Assembly (NCBI RefSeq): GCF_013328815.1
Contig: NZ_JABUHN010000001.1
Span: forward strand, 186,001 to 250,000
Direction of reading: 5' to 3'
Source of the DNA: Tabrizicola fusiformis
Lineage (GTDB): Bacteria; Pseudomonadota; Alphaproteobacteria; Rhodobacterales; Rhodobacteraceae
Length of the DNA: 64,000 nucleotides
This document shows, one piece after another, positions 18,473 through 27,228 of the stretch (positions within the stretch are counted from its first letter, which is position 1; each line of letters begins with the position of its first letter). The notes under the pieces are model-generated. The model had not been told where the DNA came from and ran no database searches. It saw nothing but the letters and a program-made list of their open reading frames with translations. The position numbers and the translations under genes were made by a program.

Positions 18473-19369
18473 ATGACGCTGAACGGTCTGGCCTTTCAAT
18501 ATGTCACGGCGCTCGAGCAATGGCCGGCGATCCCCTATCTGATGCCGCTGCCCGGTTTTGTTCTGGGCCTCATACTGCCAAGCCCCGGGCAGTATATTGC
18601 GCGCGGGCCGCATTGGCTGGCCGTTTTGCTGCTGATCCTTTTGCTGACGGTGGAGCAATTCGCGTGGTTTGCCATGCCCGTCGCCGTGCGGGCCGATCTG
18701 TTCTGGCTGTTGCCGTTCGGCGATGTTCTGTCGGCGCTGATCGTCGGCGTCATGCTGGCGCGGCTGGGCAAGGCGCGGTCGCGCGATGCCTTTGGCCATG
18801 CCGGATGGGCCTTTCTGCAAATGCTGCCGCTGCTGAACCTGCCTTTGTTGCTGACCGCCTCGCGCGAGGGAACCGAGGGGCAGCGGCGCCTGTTGCCGTC
18901 GTGGGATCTGCCTGCCGCCGCCGTGATGGTGATGGGCATTTCGCTGGTTGTGATGAACAAGGGGATGGCGGCCGTGCTGGAAACCCGGCTTGAGCCTGTC
19001 ATCGCCGAAGCTTCGCAAGAGCTGGTGTTTTCAGACCACTTCCTGCGCTACCAGATCGAGGCGCGGGGGCTGCCTTCGGTGATCGCCGAGGTTGCCGCCG
19101 GGCAACCCGATCCGCTGCTGGTCGAGCCGGGGCACCGCATTCTGAAGGTGGAGGCGCGCGGTTCGGCACTGCACATCTTTCACGAGCTTGACGAACCCGA
19201 GGCCGAGGAGCTGGACGCAGCTTACCGCCGTGCGCTGATCAGTGACACATGCAGCGGGCTGGCATGGCTGTTGGAATCTGGAGGCACCGTCGCGCGCCAT
19301 TTCGCGCGCAAGCATGACGGGTGGGAATTTGAAGTGCTGAACATCCGCAACGAGGATTGCCTTGTCTGA
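18473..19369 (+). CDS. membrane protein of unknown function
   Basis: 298 residues with about four to five hydrophobic segments in the first 165 residues (PLPGFVLGLILPS, WLAVLLLILLLTVEQFAW, LLPFGDVLSALIVGVMLA, AAAVMVMGISLVVM), then a soluble C-terminal domain of about 130 residues. No family was recognised. ATG 18473 is preceded by GGAAAGGGG; an upstream in-frame start at 18404 is less likely. The end overlaps the TTG start of the M23 peptidase gene by eight bases, which links the two; a role in the cell envelope is an inference from that coupling. Confidence 0.8.
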   Translation: MTLNGLAFQYVTALEQWPAIPYLMPLPGFVLGLILPSPGQYIARGPHWLAVLLLILLLTVEQFAWFAMPVAVRADLFWLLPFGDVLSALIVGVMLARLGKARSRDAFGHAGWAFLQMLPLLNLPLLLTASREGTEGQRRLLPSWDLPAAAVMVMGISLVVMNKGMAAVLETRLEPVIAEASQELVFSDHFLRYQIEARGLPSVIAEVAAGQPDPLLVEPGHRILKVEARGSALHIFHELDEPEAEELDAAYRRALISDTCSGLAWLLESGGTVARHFARKHDGWEFEVLNIRNEDCLV

Positions 19370-20261
19370 CATCATCGCGCGTCTTTCGGGCCAGCCCGAC
19401 CTTTACACCGCCCTGCGCGCCCTTGCCGGACAGGCGCCTGACCTGACGCTGGCGCAGGTTCATGCCGCGCTGGCGGCGGGGGATGGTGTGGCGCAGGATA
19501 CGGCGCGGCGGCTCGCCTCGGTCGATCAGGGGTTGTTGGCGGCGGTGATGCGCGCCGGGCGCGGCCTGCCTGCGGTGGCGGGTGCGGCGGCGGTGCGGGC
19601 GCATATCGAAAGCACAAGCCCGGCGCCGCTCTTCCTGCCCGAAATCGGCAACGGCCCGACAATCGCCCTGCTGACCCGGGGCGAGGTGCCGGATATGCCC
19701 GCCTTTTCCGACCGCGCCTTTGATGCGTGGTTTGCCGCTAAAGGCGTGCCCTATGGCTTGGGCAGCTATGGCGAAAAGCGCAGCGTCTACGCCACCGACC
19801 AGTTTGCCGATGCCGCCAGCCCCGAGCGGCGGGTGATCCACCTTGGCATTGATGTTTTCGCCCCCGCAGGGACGCCGCTCTATGCGCCGCTGCCGGGTAA
19901 GGTGCGGCATCTGACCTATAACGCCGACCCGCTGGATTATGGCCACACCCTTATTGTGGAACATCAGGCCGGGGAGGTAGCCTTCTTCACCCTCTACGGC
20001 CATCTTGCGGGGACTTTGCCGGGCCTGTTGACGGTCGGGCAAGAGGTGGAGGCGGGGCAGATCATCGCCCATCTGGGCGACTGGCCGGAAAATGGCGGCT
20101 GGGCGCCGCATGTGCATTTCCAGATTGTCACCGACCTTCTGGCGCAAAGGGACGGGAACTTCTTTGGCGTGGGGCAGGAAAGCCTTTGGGATATCTGGCA
20201 AAGCATCTCGCCGGACCCCAATCTGATCCTGCGGCTGGACCCGGCGCGGTTCCGTCTCTGA
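19362..20261 (+). CDS. M23-family zinc metallopeptidase
   Basis: 299 residues. The C-terminal half is an M23 (LytM-like) domain with the zinc ligands H160 and D164 (HLGIDVFAPAGTPLYAPL) and the HxH pair H250/H252 (APHVHFQI), plus H214 in FFTLYGHLAG. The pattern, including the NADPLDYGHTLIVEH stretch, resembles the M23 module that sits between kinase-like and aminotransferase domains in certain large fused proteins; here it stands alone. No signal peptide or membrane segment is seen, odd for a peptidoglycan endopeptidase. The TTG start overlaps the end of the membrane protein gene. Confidence 0.87.
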   Translation: MSDIIARLSGQPDLYTALRALAGQAPDLTLAQVHAALAAGDGVAQDTARRLASVDQGLLAAVMRAGRGLPAVAGAAAVRAHIESTSPAPLFLPEIGNGPTIALLTRGEVPDMPAFSDRAFDAWFAAKGVPYGLGSYGEKRSVYATDQFADAASPERRVIHLGIDVFAPAGTPLYAPLPGKVRHLTYNADPLDYGHTLIVEHQAGEVAFFTLYGHLAGTLPGLLTVGQEVEAGQIIAHLGDWPENGGWAPHVHFQIVTDLLAQRDGNFFGVGQESLWDIWQSISPDPNLILRLDPARFRL

Positions 20262-20393
20262 CCCGCCGTTTCGTTTCCCTGCCATCAACGATAGCCCATA
20301 ATACCCCGGATCGGTCGCGTCCGCGCCGCGATCCTGCCCGATTTCGGGATCAATAACGCTCCATCTGCCCTCGCTGCCAACCTGGGGAAAACA

Positions 20394-21299
20394 ATGGATC
20401 GTCTGACTGAAATGGAAGCCTTTGCCACGGTCGTAGACCAAGGCGGCTTCACCGATGCCGCCAAGAAGATGGGCATCTCGAAATCTGCCGTGTCGAAACA
20501 CGTTTCGGCACTGGAGGCCCGCCTTGGCGCGCGGCTACTCAACCGCACCACCCGCCGCGTTTCGCCGACCGAGATCGGGCTGGCCTATTACGACCGCGCC
20601 CGCCGCGTTCTGAACGATGCGGGCGAGGCGGATGCGCTGGTCACCTCGATGCAATCGGCGCCGTCGGGGTTGCTGCGCATCAGCGTTGCCACCGATTTCG
20701 GGGTGAACCTCTTGTCGCCCATTCTGGGGGATTTCCTGCTGGAATATCCCGACATCACCGTGAACATGGTGCTGAACAACCGCTATGTGGAACTGATCAG
20801 CGAAGGCTTCGACCTTGCCATCCGGGTGGGGGAGCTGGAAGACAGTTCACTTCGCGCCCGCAAGCTGACCGAGACGACCAAGCGGATGATCGCCTCGCCG
20901 TCCTATTTCCAGAAATACGGCCGGCCGATGAAGATCGACGATCTGAACGACCACAAGCTGCTGCATTATTCCAATCAGGCCAATGGCAATGTCTGGAAGA
21001 TTTCCGCCCCCTCGGGCGAAAAGCGGCAGGTGCGCACGGCGGGCTGGCTGACGGTGAATGACGGTCAAAGTCTGCTCAACGCCGCGATTTCCGGCCTTGG
21101 CATCGCCTATCTGCCCAGCTTCCTTTACGCGGATGCGATGAAACAAGGTCAGGTCGAAGAGGCCATTCCCGGTCTGCCGGTCGAGGTTCTGGGCATCTAT
21201 GCCGTCTATCCGCCGGGCCGCTTTACCCAGCCCAAGGTGCGCGCCTTCATCGACTTTCTGGCGCGGCGCTATATCGACAAGGGCCCCGACAACTGGTGA
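20394..21299 (+). CDS. LysR-family transcriptional regulator
   Basis: 301 residues, the normal LysR length. The N-terminal winged helix-turn-helix is clear (VVDQGGFTDAAKKMGISKSA, about residues 14-33, then VSKHVSALEARLGARLLNRT), followed by the LysR effector-binding domain (SGLLRISVATDFGVNLL). Members bind upstream of divergent target genes, but here the neighbours are co-oriented (M23 gene) or convergent (OmpA gene), so the target cannot be named. GGGGAAAA lies before the ATG. The 132-base upstream gap may hold its own autoregulatory site, though no clear T-N11-A palindrome was identified. Confidence 0.92.
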   Translation: MDRLTEMEAFATVVDQGGFTDAAKKMGISKSAVSKHVSALEARLGARLLNRTTRRVSPTEIGLAYYDRARRVLNDAGEADALVTSMQSAPSGLLRISVATDFGVNLLSPILGDFLLEYPDITVNMVLNNRYVELISEGFDLAIRVGELEDSSLRARKLTETTKRMIASPSYFQKYGRPMKIDDLNDHKLLHYSNQANGNVWKISAPSGEKRQVRTAGWLTVNDGQSLLNAAISGLGIAYLPSFLYADAMKQGQVEEAIPGLPVEVLGIYAVYPPGRFTQPKVRAFIDFLARRYIDKGPDNW

Positions 21300-21341
21300 G
21301 GGGCCGCAGGCCCCCACCATCCGATCCGCACGACAGTTTCC

Positions 21342-22364
21342 TCAAGGCGCGAGCAACTTGGTCGAGGTCGAAATGACCTCGACCCTTCTGTTTTTCTGCC
21401 GCCCCTCATCGGTCTGGTTCGAGGCGCGGGGTGCCAGATAGCCCACCCCCTCGGCCTGCACCTGTCCGCTGCCCACACCCAGCCGGTTGATCAGATAGGC
21501 GCGCACGCTTTCCGCCCGCGCCTTGGACAGCCGGATATTGCCCGCCAGCGCGCCCGAGGCATCGGTATGGCCGACCAGCGTGACCTGCCGCGCCGGATCG
21601 GCCGTCAGCCAACCGGCAAGCGCGGTGAGCGAGGCGAAATCACCCGTGGCCAATTCGGCCTTGCCGGTGGCAAAGACCAGATCCTCCAGCACCTCGGGCT
21701 GCCCCAGTTCCAGACGCTTGCCCAGATTGGCAGCGCTTTCCACCGTGGTTCCGGGGGGCGGGGCGGGCAGGGCAAAGGCCGACTGGTCGGGCACCGGCGC
21801 GATGAAGGGCGATTTGGTCGAAGTGGTCAAGAGCGGCGCCGGACGCAGCCCCCTGCCGATCCGTGTCACCTGAACAAAACCGTCATGTGCCGACCGGCTG
21901 ACCAGCAACGCGACGAATTCCGGCCCGGACGGGCCGCTGCGCTCGGCCGCGAGATAGCGGAAATCGCCCAGATCAACATGCATGTCCGGTTCGGGCAGAA
22001 CATCGGTGCCAAAGCGGAAGTCGAACCCGCCACAGGCTTCGGTCTCGCATTCGTAAAGCGCGGAGAAGCCTTCCGCGGCCAGTTGTTCGCGCAGGGGTGC
22101 GATGAGTTCCAGCGTCGAAAGCCCGGGCGTGGCGATTTTCCACGCCGTCTGTTCCAGCGCGCCCTCGGTCTGCTGTGTCGGCAGGGCGCCCGCCGCATAG
22201 GGCCCGATCGGCAGGCGGAAGGTGGTCGAAGGATCGGTCCGGCTGGCCGTGGTTTCCGCTGGGCCGGGCAGCATCAGGTCAAACCCAAGCGCGGGCTGCG
22301 CAACCATCACGGTCGCAGCCAAGGCCGCAGCACAGCGCCGCAACGGGGCAATCCGGGTCTTCAC
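21342..22364 (-). CDS. OmpA-family peptidoglycan-binding protein
   Basis: 340 residues with a signal peptide (cleavage near PALG, residue 27) and no lipobox. The C-terminal 115 residues are an OmpA-like domain (LVGHTDASGALAGNIRLSKA, RAESVRAYLINRLGV, GRQKNRRVEV) that binds diaminopimelate in peptidoglycan. The N-terminal 200 residues have no clear family; one cysteine pair (YECETEACGGF) may form a disulphide. It is likely a periplasmic cell-wall-associated protein. It lies 21 bases after the GNAT gene stop on the same strand and converges on the LysR gene. Confidence 0.87.
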   Translation of the reverse strand: MKTRIAPLRRCAAALAATVMVAQPALGFDLMLPGPAETTASRTDPSTTFRLPIGPYAAGALPTQQTEGALEQTAWKIATPGLSTLELIAPLREQLAAEGFSALYECETEACGGFDFRFGTDVLPEPDMHVDLGDFRYLAAERSGPSGPEFVALLVSRSAHDGFVQVTRIGRGLRPAPLLTTSTKSPFIAPVPDQSAFALPAPPPGTTVESAANLGKRLELGQPEVLEDLVFATGKAELATGDFASLTALAGWLTADPARQVTLVGHTDASGALAGNIRLSKARAESVRAYLINRLGVGSGQVQAEGVGYLAPRASNQTDEGRQKNRRVEVISTSTKLLAP

Positions 22365-22385
22365 CTGCTCTGGCCTCTTCTGGGC

Positions 22386-23078
22386 TCACTTCTGTCGATA
22401 GTGGTATTGTCCCACAAGCTTCATGCCGAGAGAAGCATAAAGACCCCGGGCCGCCGCATTCGCCTCGGTCACCACCAGCGCCAATGTAACAGCGCCCTGA
22501 TCCAGTGCCCATGCGGCAGCGGCCCGCAGGATATTGTGCGCGGAACCTTGCCGACGCAGGGCGGGCACCACCTCAAGCGCGTGCAACATGGCGATATCGC
22601 CGTGACAGGCGACAAAGGCCACGCCTGCCGCACGGTCCTGTGCCCGGCCCAGGATCACGCATTTCGGCCCCGCAGCCCGTTCCATCACCGCAAGCCGCGC
22701 CGCACCGATGCCCGCGTCGGCCCAAAGCGCGCGGGCAATCTCCATCGGCGGCCAATGCGGGAAGGTGGTCATCCGTTCCGGCGGCGCGACGCCCGCCACC
22801 GGCATGGCATAGGCCAGCACCGGATCGACCACGCGGTAGCCCCGCGCGGCAAGGGCGCTGTCCAGCGCCTCTTCGCCCGGGCGGATCAGGAACAGCGGTT
22901 CGGCCATCGCCGCTTCGGCGGCATCAAGGTCGGCGGCGGCAAAGGGCCCTTCAAGGCTTGCCGCAGAAACCCGCTTGCCCCCCCCGGCACCATCGCGCAG
23001 GCAGAGTGGGCCAAGGCGCCAATCGCGGGCAGCGGGCCATGTCGCCTCCATCGCGGCGAAAAGCGCATCCTGCTTCAT
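22386..23078 (-). CDS. GNAT-family N-acetyltransferase
   Basis: 230 residues. The C-terminal 130 residues show the GNAT acetyl-CoA-binding motif VVPALRRQGSAHNILRAAA and the following AALGLYASLGM-like segment (AAARGLYASLGMKLVGQYHY). The N-terminal 100 residues may be a second, degenerate GNAT-like half. The substrate is unknown. The start overlaps the stop of the CinA-type gene by four bases (ATGA), so the two are translationally coupled. Confidence 0.87.
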   Translation of the reverse strand: MKQDALFAAMEATWPAARDWRLGPLCLRDGAGGGKRVSAASLEGPFAAADLDAAEAAMAEPLFLIRPGEEALDSALAARGYRVVDPVLAYAMPVAGVAPPERMTTFPHWPPMEIARALWADAGIGAARLAVMERAAGPKCVILGRAQDRAAGVAFVACHGDIAMLHALEVVPALRRQGSAHNILRAAAAWALDQGAVTLALVVTEANAAARGLYASLGMKLVGQYHYRQK

Positions 23079-23794
23079 CCGAACAGCGCCACAAGCTTGA
23101 CCATGGCGGCATCCAGCCGCCCCGGATCGGTGCCGCGCACCACCAGATTGGTGCCATAGGCGCCATTCTGGTTGAACGGATATGATCCCATGGTCAGGTC
23201 GGGGAACTCGGCCGCAAGCGCCGCAAAGGGCGTGGCAATCTCGCCCTCGCCCCGGTTCACCCGCAGGCTTTGCGACAAGAGCGGCGCGCCCCCGGTCAGC
23301 GTCGGCAGCACGCTGGCCACCATCGCCTGAAAGATCCCCGGCACCCCCGCCATCACATGCACATTGTCCAGACTGAACCCCGGCGCGATCGACACCGGAT
23401 TGTCGATCAGCCGCGCCCCCTCGGGGATACGCGCCATCCGCTGCCGCGCCTCGTTGAAGGGCTGGCCGGAGCGGTCATAATGCGCCTGAAGCAGCGCCAT
23501 CGCATCGGCCCGGTGCCCGATGGCCACGCCAAAGGCGGCGGCAATGGCATCGGCGGTGATGTCATCATGGGTCGGCCCGATCCCGCCCGAGGTGAACACC
23601 GTGTCATAGCGCCCGCGCAGCGCATTCACCGCCGCGACGATATCGCCGTGATCGTCGGCCACCATGCGCGCCTCTTGCAGGCGGATGCCGATGCGGGTCA
23701 ACTCGCCGGCCAGATAATGCATGTTGGAATCGCGGGTCCGGCCCGAGAGGATTTCGTCTCCGATCACCAGCATGGCTGCGGTGGGATTGCTCAT
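23075..23794 (-). CDS. CinA/MoaB-like molybdopterin-binding domain protein
   Basis: 239 residues. The N-terminal 170 residues form the MoCF/CinA N-terminal domain with GDEILSGRTRDSN and TSGGIGPTHDDIT, as in the competence/damage-inducible CinA family. The C-terminal nicotinamide-nucleotide amidase domain of full CinA is absent, so this is the short single-domain form, and pyrophosphatase-like activity is possible but unproven. ATG 23794 has AGAGG seven bases upstream; an in-frame start at 23890 gives an unconserved extension. It is divergent from map across 132 bases. Confidence 0.88.
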   Translation of the reverse strand: MSNPTAAMLVIGDEILSGRTRDSNMHYLAGELTRIGIRLQEARMVADDHGDIVAAVNALRGRYDTVFTSGGIGPTHDDITADAIAAAFGVAIGHRADAMALLQAHYDRSGQPFNEARQRMARIPEGARLIDNPVSIAPGFSLDNVHVMAGVPGIFQAMVASVLPTLTGGAPLLSQSLRVNRGEGEIATPFAALAAEFPDLTMGSYPFNQNGAYGTNLVVRGTDPGRLDAAMVKLVALFG

Positions 23795-23926
23795 GTTGCA
23801 CCTCTTTGTCGCAACTCCGGGTATAGGCCGGTGCCGGCGGATGTCAAAGCGGCGGCTTGGCCCTGCGCCACTGGCAAATCCCTGCGCCATGGCCTATCTA
23901 GGGTCCGAACCGCAAAGAGGCTGACC

Positions 23927-24757
23927 TTGGAAGATACCCGTGGCCGCGTGACCAAAGACGGCATCCGCATCTATCAGGAGGCGGATTTTGCAGGAATGCG
24001 CGCGGCGGGGGGCATTGCCGCCGAAATCCTTGATATGGTGGGGCCGCTGGTCAAACCCGGCGCCACCACCGGCGAGATCGACGATTTCATCCGCGAAGAG
24101 ATCGTGCGGCGCGGCGTCACCTCGGCCACCATCGGTTACAAAGGCTATCAGCACGCCTCTTGTATCAGCGTGAACCACGTCGTCTGCCACGGCATTCCGG
24201 GCAGCAAGGTTCCGGGCCGCAGCAATGACGTGCTGCAACCCGGCGACATCCTGAACATCGACGTGACGGTGATCGTGGATGGCTGGTTCGGCGATACCAG
24301 CCGGATGTATGTGGCGGGCACGCCCAAACCCTTTGCCCAGCGGCTGATCAATGTCACCCACGAAGGGCTGATGCGCGGCATCTCGGCGGTAAAGCCCGGC
24401 AACACCTTTGGCGACATCGGCCATGCGATCCAGACCCATGTCGAGGCTGCCCGCATGTCGGTGGTGCGCGATTTCTGCGGCCATGGCCTTGGCCGGGTGT
24501 TTCACGCACCGCCGAATGTGCTGCATTATGGCCGCGCGGGCAGCGGGCCGGTGCTGGAAGAGGGCATGTTCTTCACCATCGAGCCGATGGTGAACCTCGG
24601 CCGGCCCGAGACCAAGGTGCTGGCTGACGACTGGACCGCCATCACCCGCGACAAATCGCTTTCCGCGCAATATGAGCATTCGGTCGGCGTCACCGCGACG
24701 GGTTGCGAGATTTTCACCCTGTCGCCCGCAGGTAAATTCTTTAGCCCGAACGACTGA
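23927..24757 (+). CDS. map: type I methionine aminopeptidase
   Basis: 276 residues. Removes the initiator methionine from new proteins. The metal ligands are visible: D in NIDVTVIVDGWFGD (two Asp), H in GHGLGRVFH, E in TIEPM and E in YEHSVGV. The reading frame runs open far upstream (to 23270) without conserved sequence; TTG 23927 was chosen because AGAGG lies seven bases before it and the protein then begins with the usual DTRGRVTKDGIRIY. The gene is followed by a REPIN-like palindrome doublet that separates it from convergent rsmD. Confidence 0.95.
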   Translation: MEDTRGRVTKDGIRIYQEADFAGMRAAGGIAAEILDMVGPLVKPGATTGEIDDFIREEIVRRGVTSATIGYKGYQHASCISVNHVVCHGIPGSKVPGRSNDVLQPGDILNIDVTVIVDGWFGDTSRMYVAGTPKPFAQRLINVTHEGLMRGISAVKPGNTFGDIGHAIQTHVEAARMSVVRDFCGHGLGRVFHAPPNVLHYGRAGSGPVLEEGMFFTIEPMVNLGRPETKVLADDWTAITRDKSLSAQYEHSVGVTATGCEIFTLSPAGKFFSPND

Positions 24758-24766
24758 AGCCGGGCA

Positions 24767-24836
24767 GGAAAGGTGCGTGAAATCACGCACCCTACGGCAT
24801 CACATGGGTAGGGTGCGTGATTTCACGCACCTTTCC
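24767..24836. repeat. REPIN-like doublet of inverted palindromes (also a likely two-way terminator)
   Basis: Two perfect 29-base inverted arms (24767-24795 and 24808-24836) flank a 12-base centre. Each arm itself contains a near-perfect palindrome, GGTGCGTGA-AA-TCACGCACC on the left and GGTGCGTGA-TT-TCACGCACC on the right, and the arms end in CCTAC/GTAGG. This nested layout is that of two REP units in opposite orientation. It lies between convergent map and rsmD; the last 14 bases overlap the rsmD 3' end. An element of the same design lies at 34406-34472. Confidence 0.8.
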
Positions 24837-25404
24837 CGGGAGCATCCGGCGCCCGCAGGATCGTGACCAGCGTGTCGCCGTATTTGCGCTGATCCAGCAT
24901 ATCGAACCCCTCAGGCGGCAGCGGGGCCATGCCTTCTTCCCAGACCACCAGCGCCCCCGGTGCGATCCAGCCGCCCTCGCGGCACGAGGCAAGGCTGACC
25001 TCACCCAGCGTCTTGCCATAGGGCGGGTCAAGGAACAACAGATCATAGCCCGCGCCCCGGTTTGGCCCCATCCGGGTGGCATCGCGGCGCCAGACATCGG
25101 TGACGCCCATCGCCTGCATCAACTCGATGTTGCGCCGCAACAGCGCCCGCGCCGCCGTGCCGTCATCGACAAAGGCCACCCGCGCCGCGCCGCGCGACAG
25201 CGCCTCAAGCCCCAGCGCGCCGGTGCCTGCAAACAGGTCCAGCACCCGCGCGCCGGTGATCGGGTCGCCGTAACCGCCATTGATCAGCAGGTTGAAAATC
25301 GCCTCGCGCACCCGGTCCGAGGTGGGCCGCAGATGGGCCTTCGGGTCACCCTCGCCCACCGCCGCCAATTGCAGCCCGCGCCGCGCGCCACCGATGATCC
25401 TCAT
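24823..25404 (-). CDS. rsmD: 16S rRNA m2G966 methyltransferase
   Basis: 193 residues. Methylates G966 of 16S rRNA in the assembled 30S subunit. SAM motif DLFAGTGALGLEALSRGA (about residues 56-73) and the catalytic NPPY-type motif, here LDPPYGKTLG, are present, along with the N-terminal MRIIGGARRG and LRPTSDRVREAIFN blocks. The last residues are encoded within the right arm of the palindrome doublet at 24767-24836, so that element may have supplied the present C-terminus. Confidence 0.95.
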   Translation of the reverse strand: MRIIGGARRGLQLAAVGEGDPKAHLRPTSDRVREAIFNLLINGGYGDPITGARVLDLFAGTGALGLEALSRGAARVAFVDDGTAARALLRRNIELMQAMGVTDVWRRDATRMGPNRGAGYDLLFLDPPYGKTLGEVSLASCREGGWIAPGALVVWEEGMAPLPPEGFDMLDQRKYGDTLVTILRAPDAPGKGA

Positions 25405-25438
25405 GCCGGTCTCCTGCGCGGCAAGGCGGCGCGGCCCG

Positions 25439-26644
25439 TCACTTCAGCAGGGCTTTCAGATCGCTGCCCGCATCGGCCACCAGCGCCGGGTCAGGCGATT
25501 TTCCCGCCTCGATCAGCCGCTTGCCCACCATATATGCGCGCGGATCGTTCATCGCATCCACCGCCAGCAACTCCGCCCCGCGGTAATACCAGAACGAGAC
25601 CGAACCGCCTTCGCCCCCCCGCGTCACTATCCGGTCGTAGCCGCTGTTCAGCCCGGCGATTTGCAGTTTGCAGTCATATTGATCCGACCAGAACCATGGC
25701 TTGGCCTCATAAGCCTTGCCCGCGCCCAGAATATTGGCCGCCACGCATTCCGCCTGATCAATCGCATTGCCCACCGATTCCAGCCGGATGCGCCCGCCTT
25801 TCCACGGGAAGCTGGCGCAATCGCCCGCCGCCCAGACATGCGGGTCGCTGGTGCGGCCTTGGGCATCGGTGCGGATGCCGTTTTCAATCGCCAATCCGGC
25901 CGCCTCGGCCAGTTCCGCGCCCGGGGTGATACCCACCCCGGCAATCACGAAATCGGCGGGCAGTTCGCGGCCGTCCGACAGGCGCACGCCGGTCACGCGC
26001 CCCTCGCCCAGCAAACGCTCCAGCCCGGTCGCCTCAAGGATCTCGGCACCATGGGCCCCATGCAGTGCGCGAAACCAGTCCGAGGTTTCCGGTGCCGCCA
26101 CCCGTTGCAGGATGCGCGGGGCCATCTCGATCACCGTCACCGCGACGCCCAGCTTGCGCGCCACTGCCGCCGCCTCAAGCCCGATATAGCCGCCGCCCAC
26201 CACAACCAGCCGCCGCCCCGGCACAAACTCGGCCCGCATGGCATCGACATCGGCCAGTGTGCGCACCGCATAGACCCCGGCCAGATCGCCACCGATCGCC
26301 GCAGGCAGGCGCCGCGGCCGTGACCCGGTGGTCAGCACCAGATCGTCATAATGCAGCACCTCGCCGCCCACAGTCACCGTCTGCGCTGCGGGATCAACCG
26401 CCGTCACCGCCGCGCCAAGCCGCAGGGTGATCCGCTGCTCGGCATAAAACTCGGGGCTGCGCAGCCAAAGCCGCTCCTGCTCCATCTCGCCCAGCAGATA
26501 GGCTTTCGACAGCGGCGGGCGCTGATAGGGCGGGGCTGCTTCTTCGCCGATCAGGGTGATCTCGCCGTCAAAGCCAAGGGCCCGCAGCTTGGCCGTCACA
26601 GCCGATCCGGCCTGCCCGGCCCCCACCACCACGACATGCGACAT
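25439..26644 (-). CDS. FAD-dependent ferredoxin/rubredoxin-type reductase
   Basis: 401 residues. An FAD-binding GAGQAGSA motif at the N-terminus, an NAD-binding GGGYIGLEAAAVA motif near residue 150, and the second FAD motif VWAAGDCASF near residue 270, then the reductase C-terminal domain with PWFWSDQYDCKLQIAG. This is the BphA4/ThcD class that transfers electrons from NAD(P)H to a small ferredoxin or rubredoxin for oxygenases or P450s. No ferredoxin, oxygenase or P450 gene is adjacent, so the partner is elsewhere. It is divergent from the peroxiredoxin gene across 77 bases. Confidence 0.92.
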   Translation of the reverse strand: MSHVVVVGAGQAGSAVTAKLRALGFDGEITLIGEEAAPPYQRPPLSKAYLLGEMEQERLWLRSPEFYAEQRITLRLGAAVTAVDPAAQTVTVGGEVLHYDDLVLTTGSRPRRLPAAIGGDLAGVYAVRTLADVDAMRAEFVPGRRLVVVGGGYIGLEAAAVARKLGVAVTVIEMAPRILQRVAAPETSDWFRALHGAHGAEILEATGLERLLGEGRVTGVRLSDGRELPADFVIAGVGITPGAELAEAAGLAIENGIRTDAQGRTSDPHVWAAGDCASFPWKGGRIRLESVGNAIDQAECVAANILGAGKAYEAKPWFWSDQYDCKLQIAGLNSGYDRIVTRGGEGGSVSFWYYRGAELLAVDAMNDPRAYMVGKRLIEAGKSPDPALVADAGSDLKALLK

Positions 26645-26721
26645 GTGAAACCCCCTCTGGTCCTGTCCCGGCGCGGAGCCTATATCCCGATGCAGAGGAA
26701 ACGCAACGCGCGAGGGACCAA

Positions 26722-27210
26722 ATGACGATTTCCGTGGGCGACAAGCTGCCCCAGGCCAATCTGCTGCAAATGGGCGCCAATGGCGCCGAAACCGTGGCGC
26801 TGGGCGACAAGCTCGCCGGGCGCAAGGTGGTGATTTTCGGGCTGCCCGGCGCCTTTACCGGCACCTGCACCACCTCGCATGTGCCCAGCTTCCTGCGTGT
26901 GCGGGAAAAGCTGGCGGCAAAGGGTGTGGATGAGGTGATCTGCATTGCCGTCAACGACCCCTTCGTGATGAAGGCTTGGGGCGAGGCGACCGGCGCGGCG
27001 GCAGGCGGCATCACCTTCCTTGCCGATGCCGACAGCAGCTTTACCAAGGCTATCGGGCAGGAATTCTCGGTGCCGCATCTGGGTTTTGCCGACCGCAGCA
27101 AGCGTTTCGCGCTTTATGCCGAAGATGGCGTGGTCAAGGTGCTGAACCAAGGTCAGGAAACCTCGGCCTGCGAGATTTCGGGCGGCGAGGCGATGCTCGA
27201 CGCGATCTGA
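26722..27210 (+). CDS. peroxiredoxin, Prx5 type
   Basis: 162 residues. Reduces hydrogen peroxide and organic hydroperoxides through the peroxidatic Cys49 in the motif PGAFTGTCTTSHVPSF. C150 in ETSACEIS lies where the human Prx5 resolving cysteine sits, so an atypical two-cysteine mechanism is possible; C74 is also present. No glutaredoxin domain is fused. CGAGGGA precedes the ATG. With the divergent FAD reductase it shares a 77-base promoter region; shared oxidative-stress control is plausible, but no RpoE-type site was found there. Confidence 0.94.
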   Translation: MTISVGDKLPQANLLQMGANGAETVALGDKLAGRKVVIFGLPGAFTGTCTTSHVPSFLRVREKLAAKGVDEVICIAVNDPFVMKAWGEATGAAAGGITFLADADSSFTKAIGQEFSVPHLGFADRSKRFALYAEDGVVKVLNQGQETSACEISGGEAMLDAI

Positions 27211-27228
27211 ACAACCGGGCTGCGCCGG

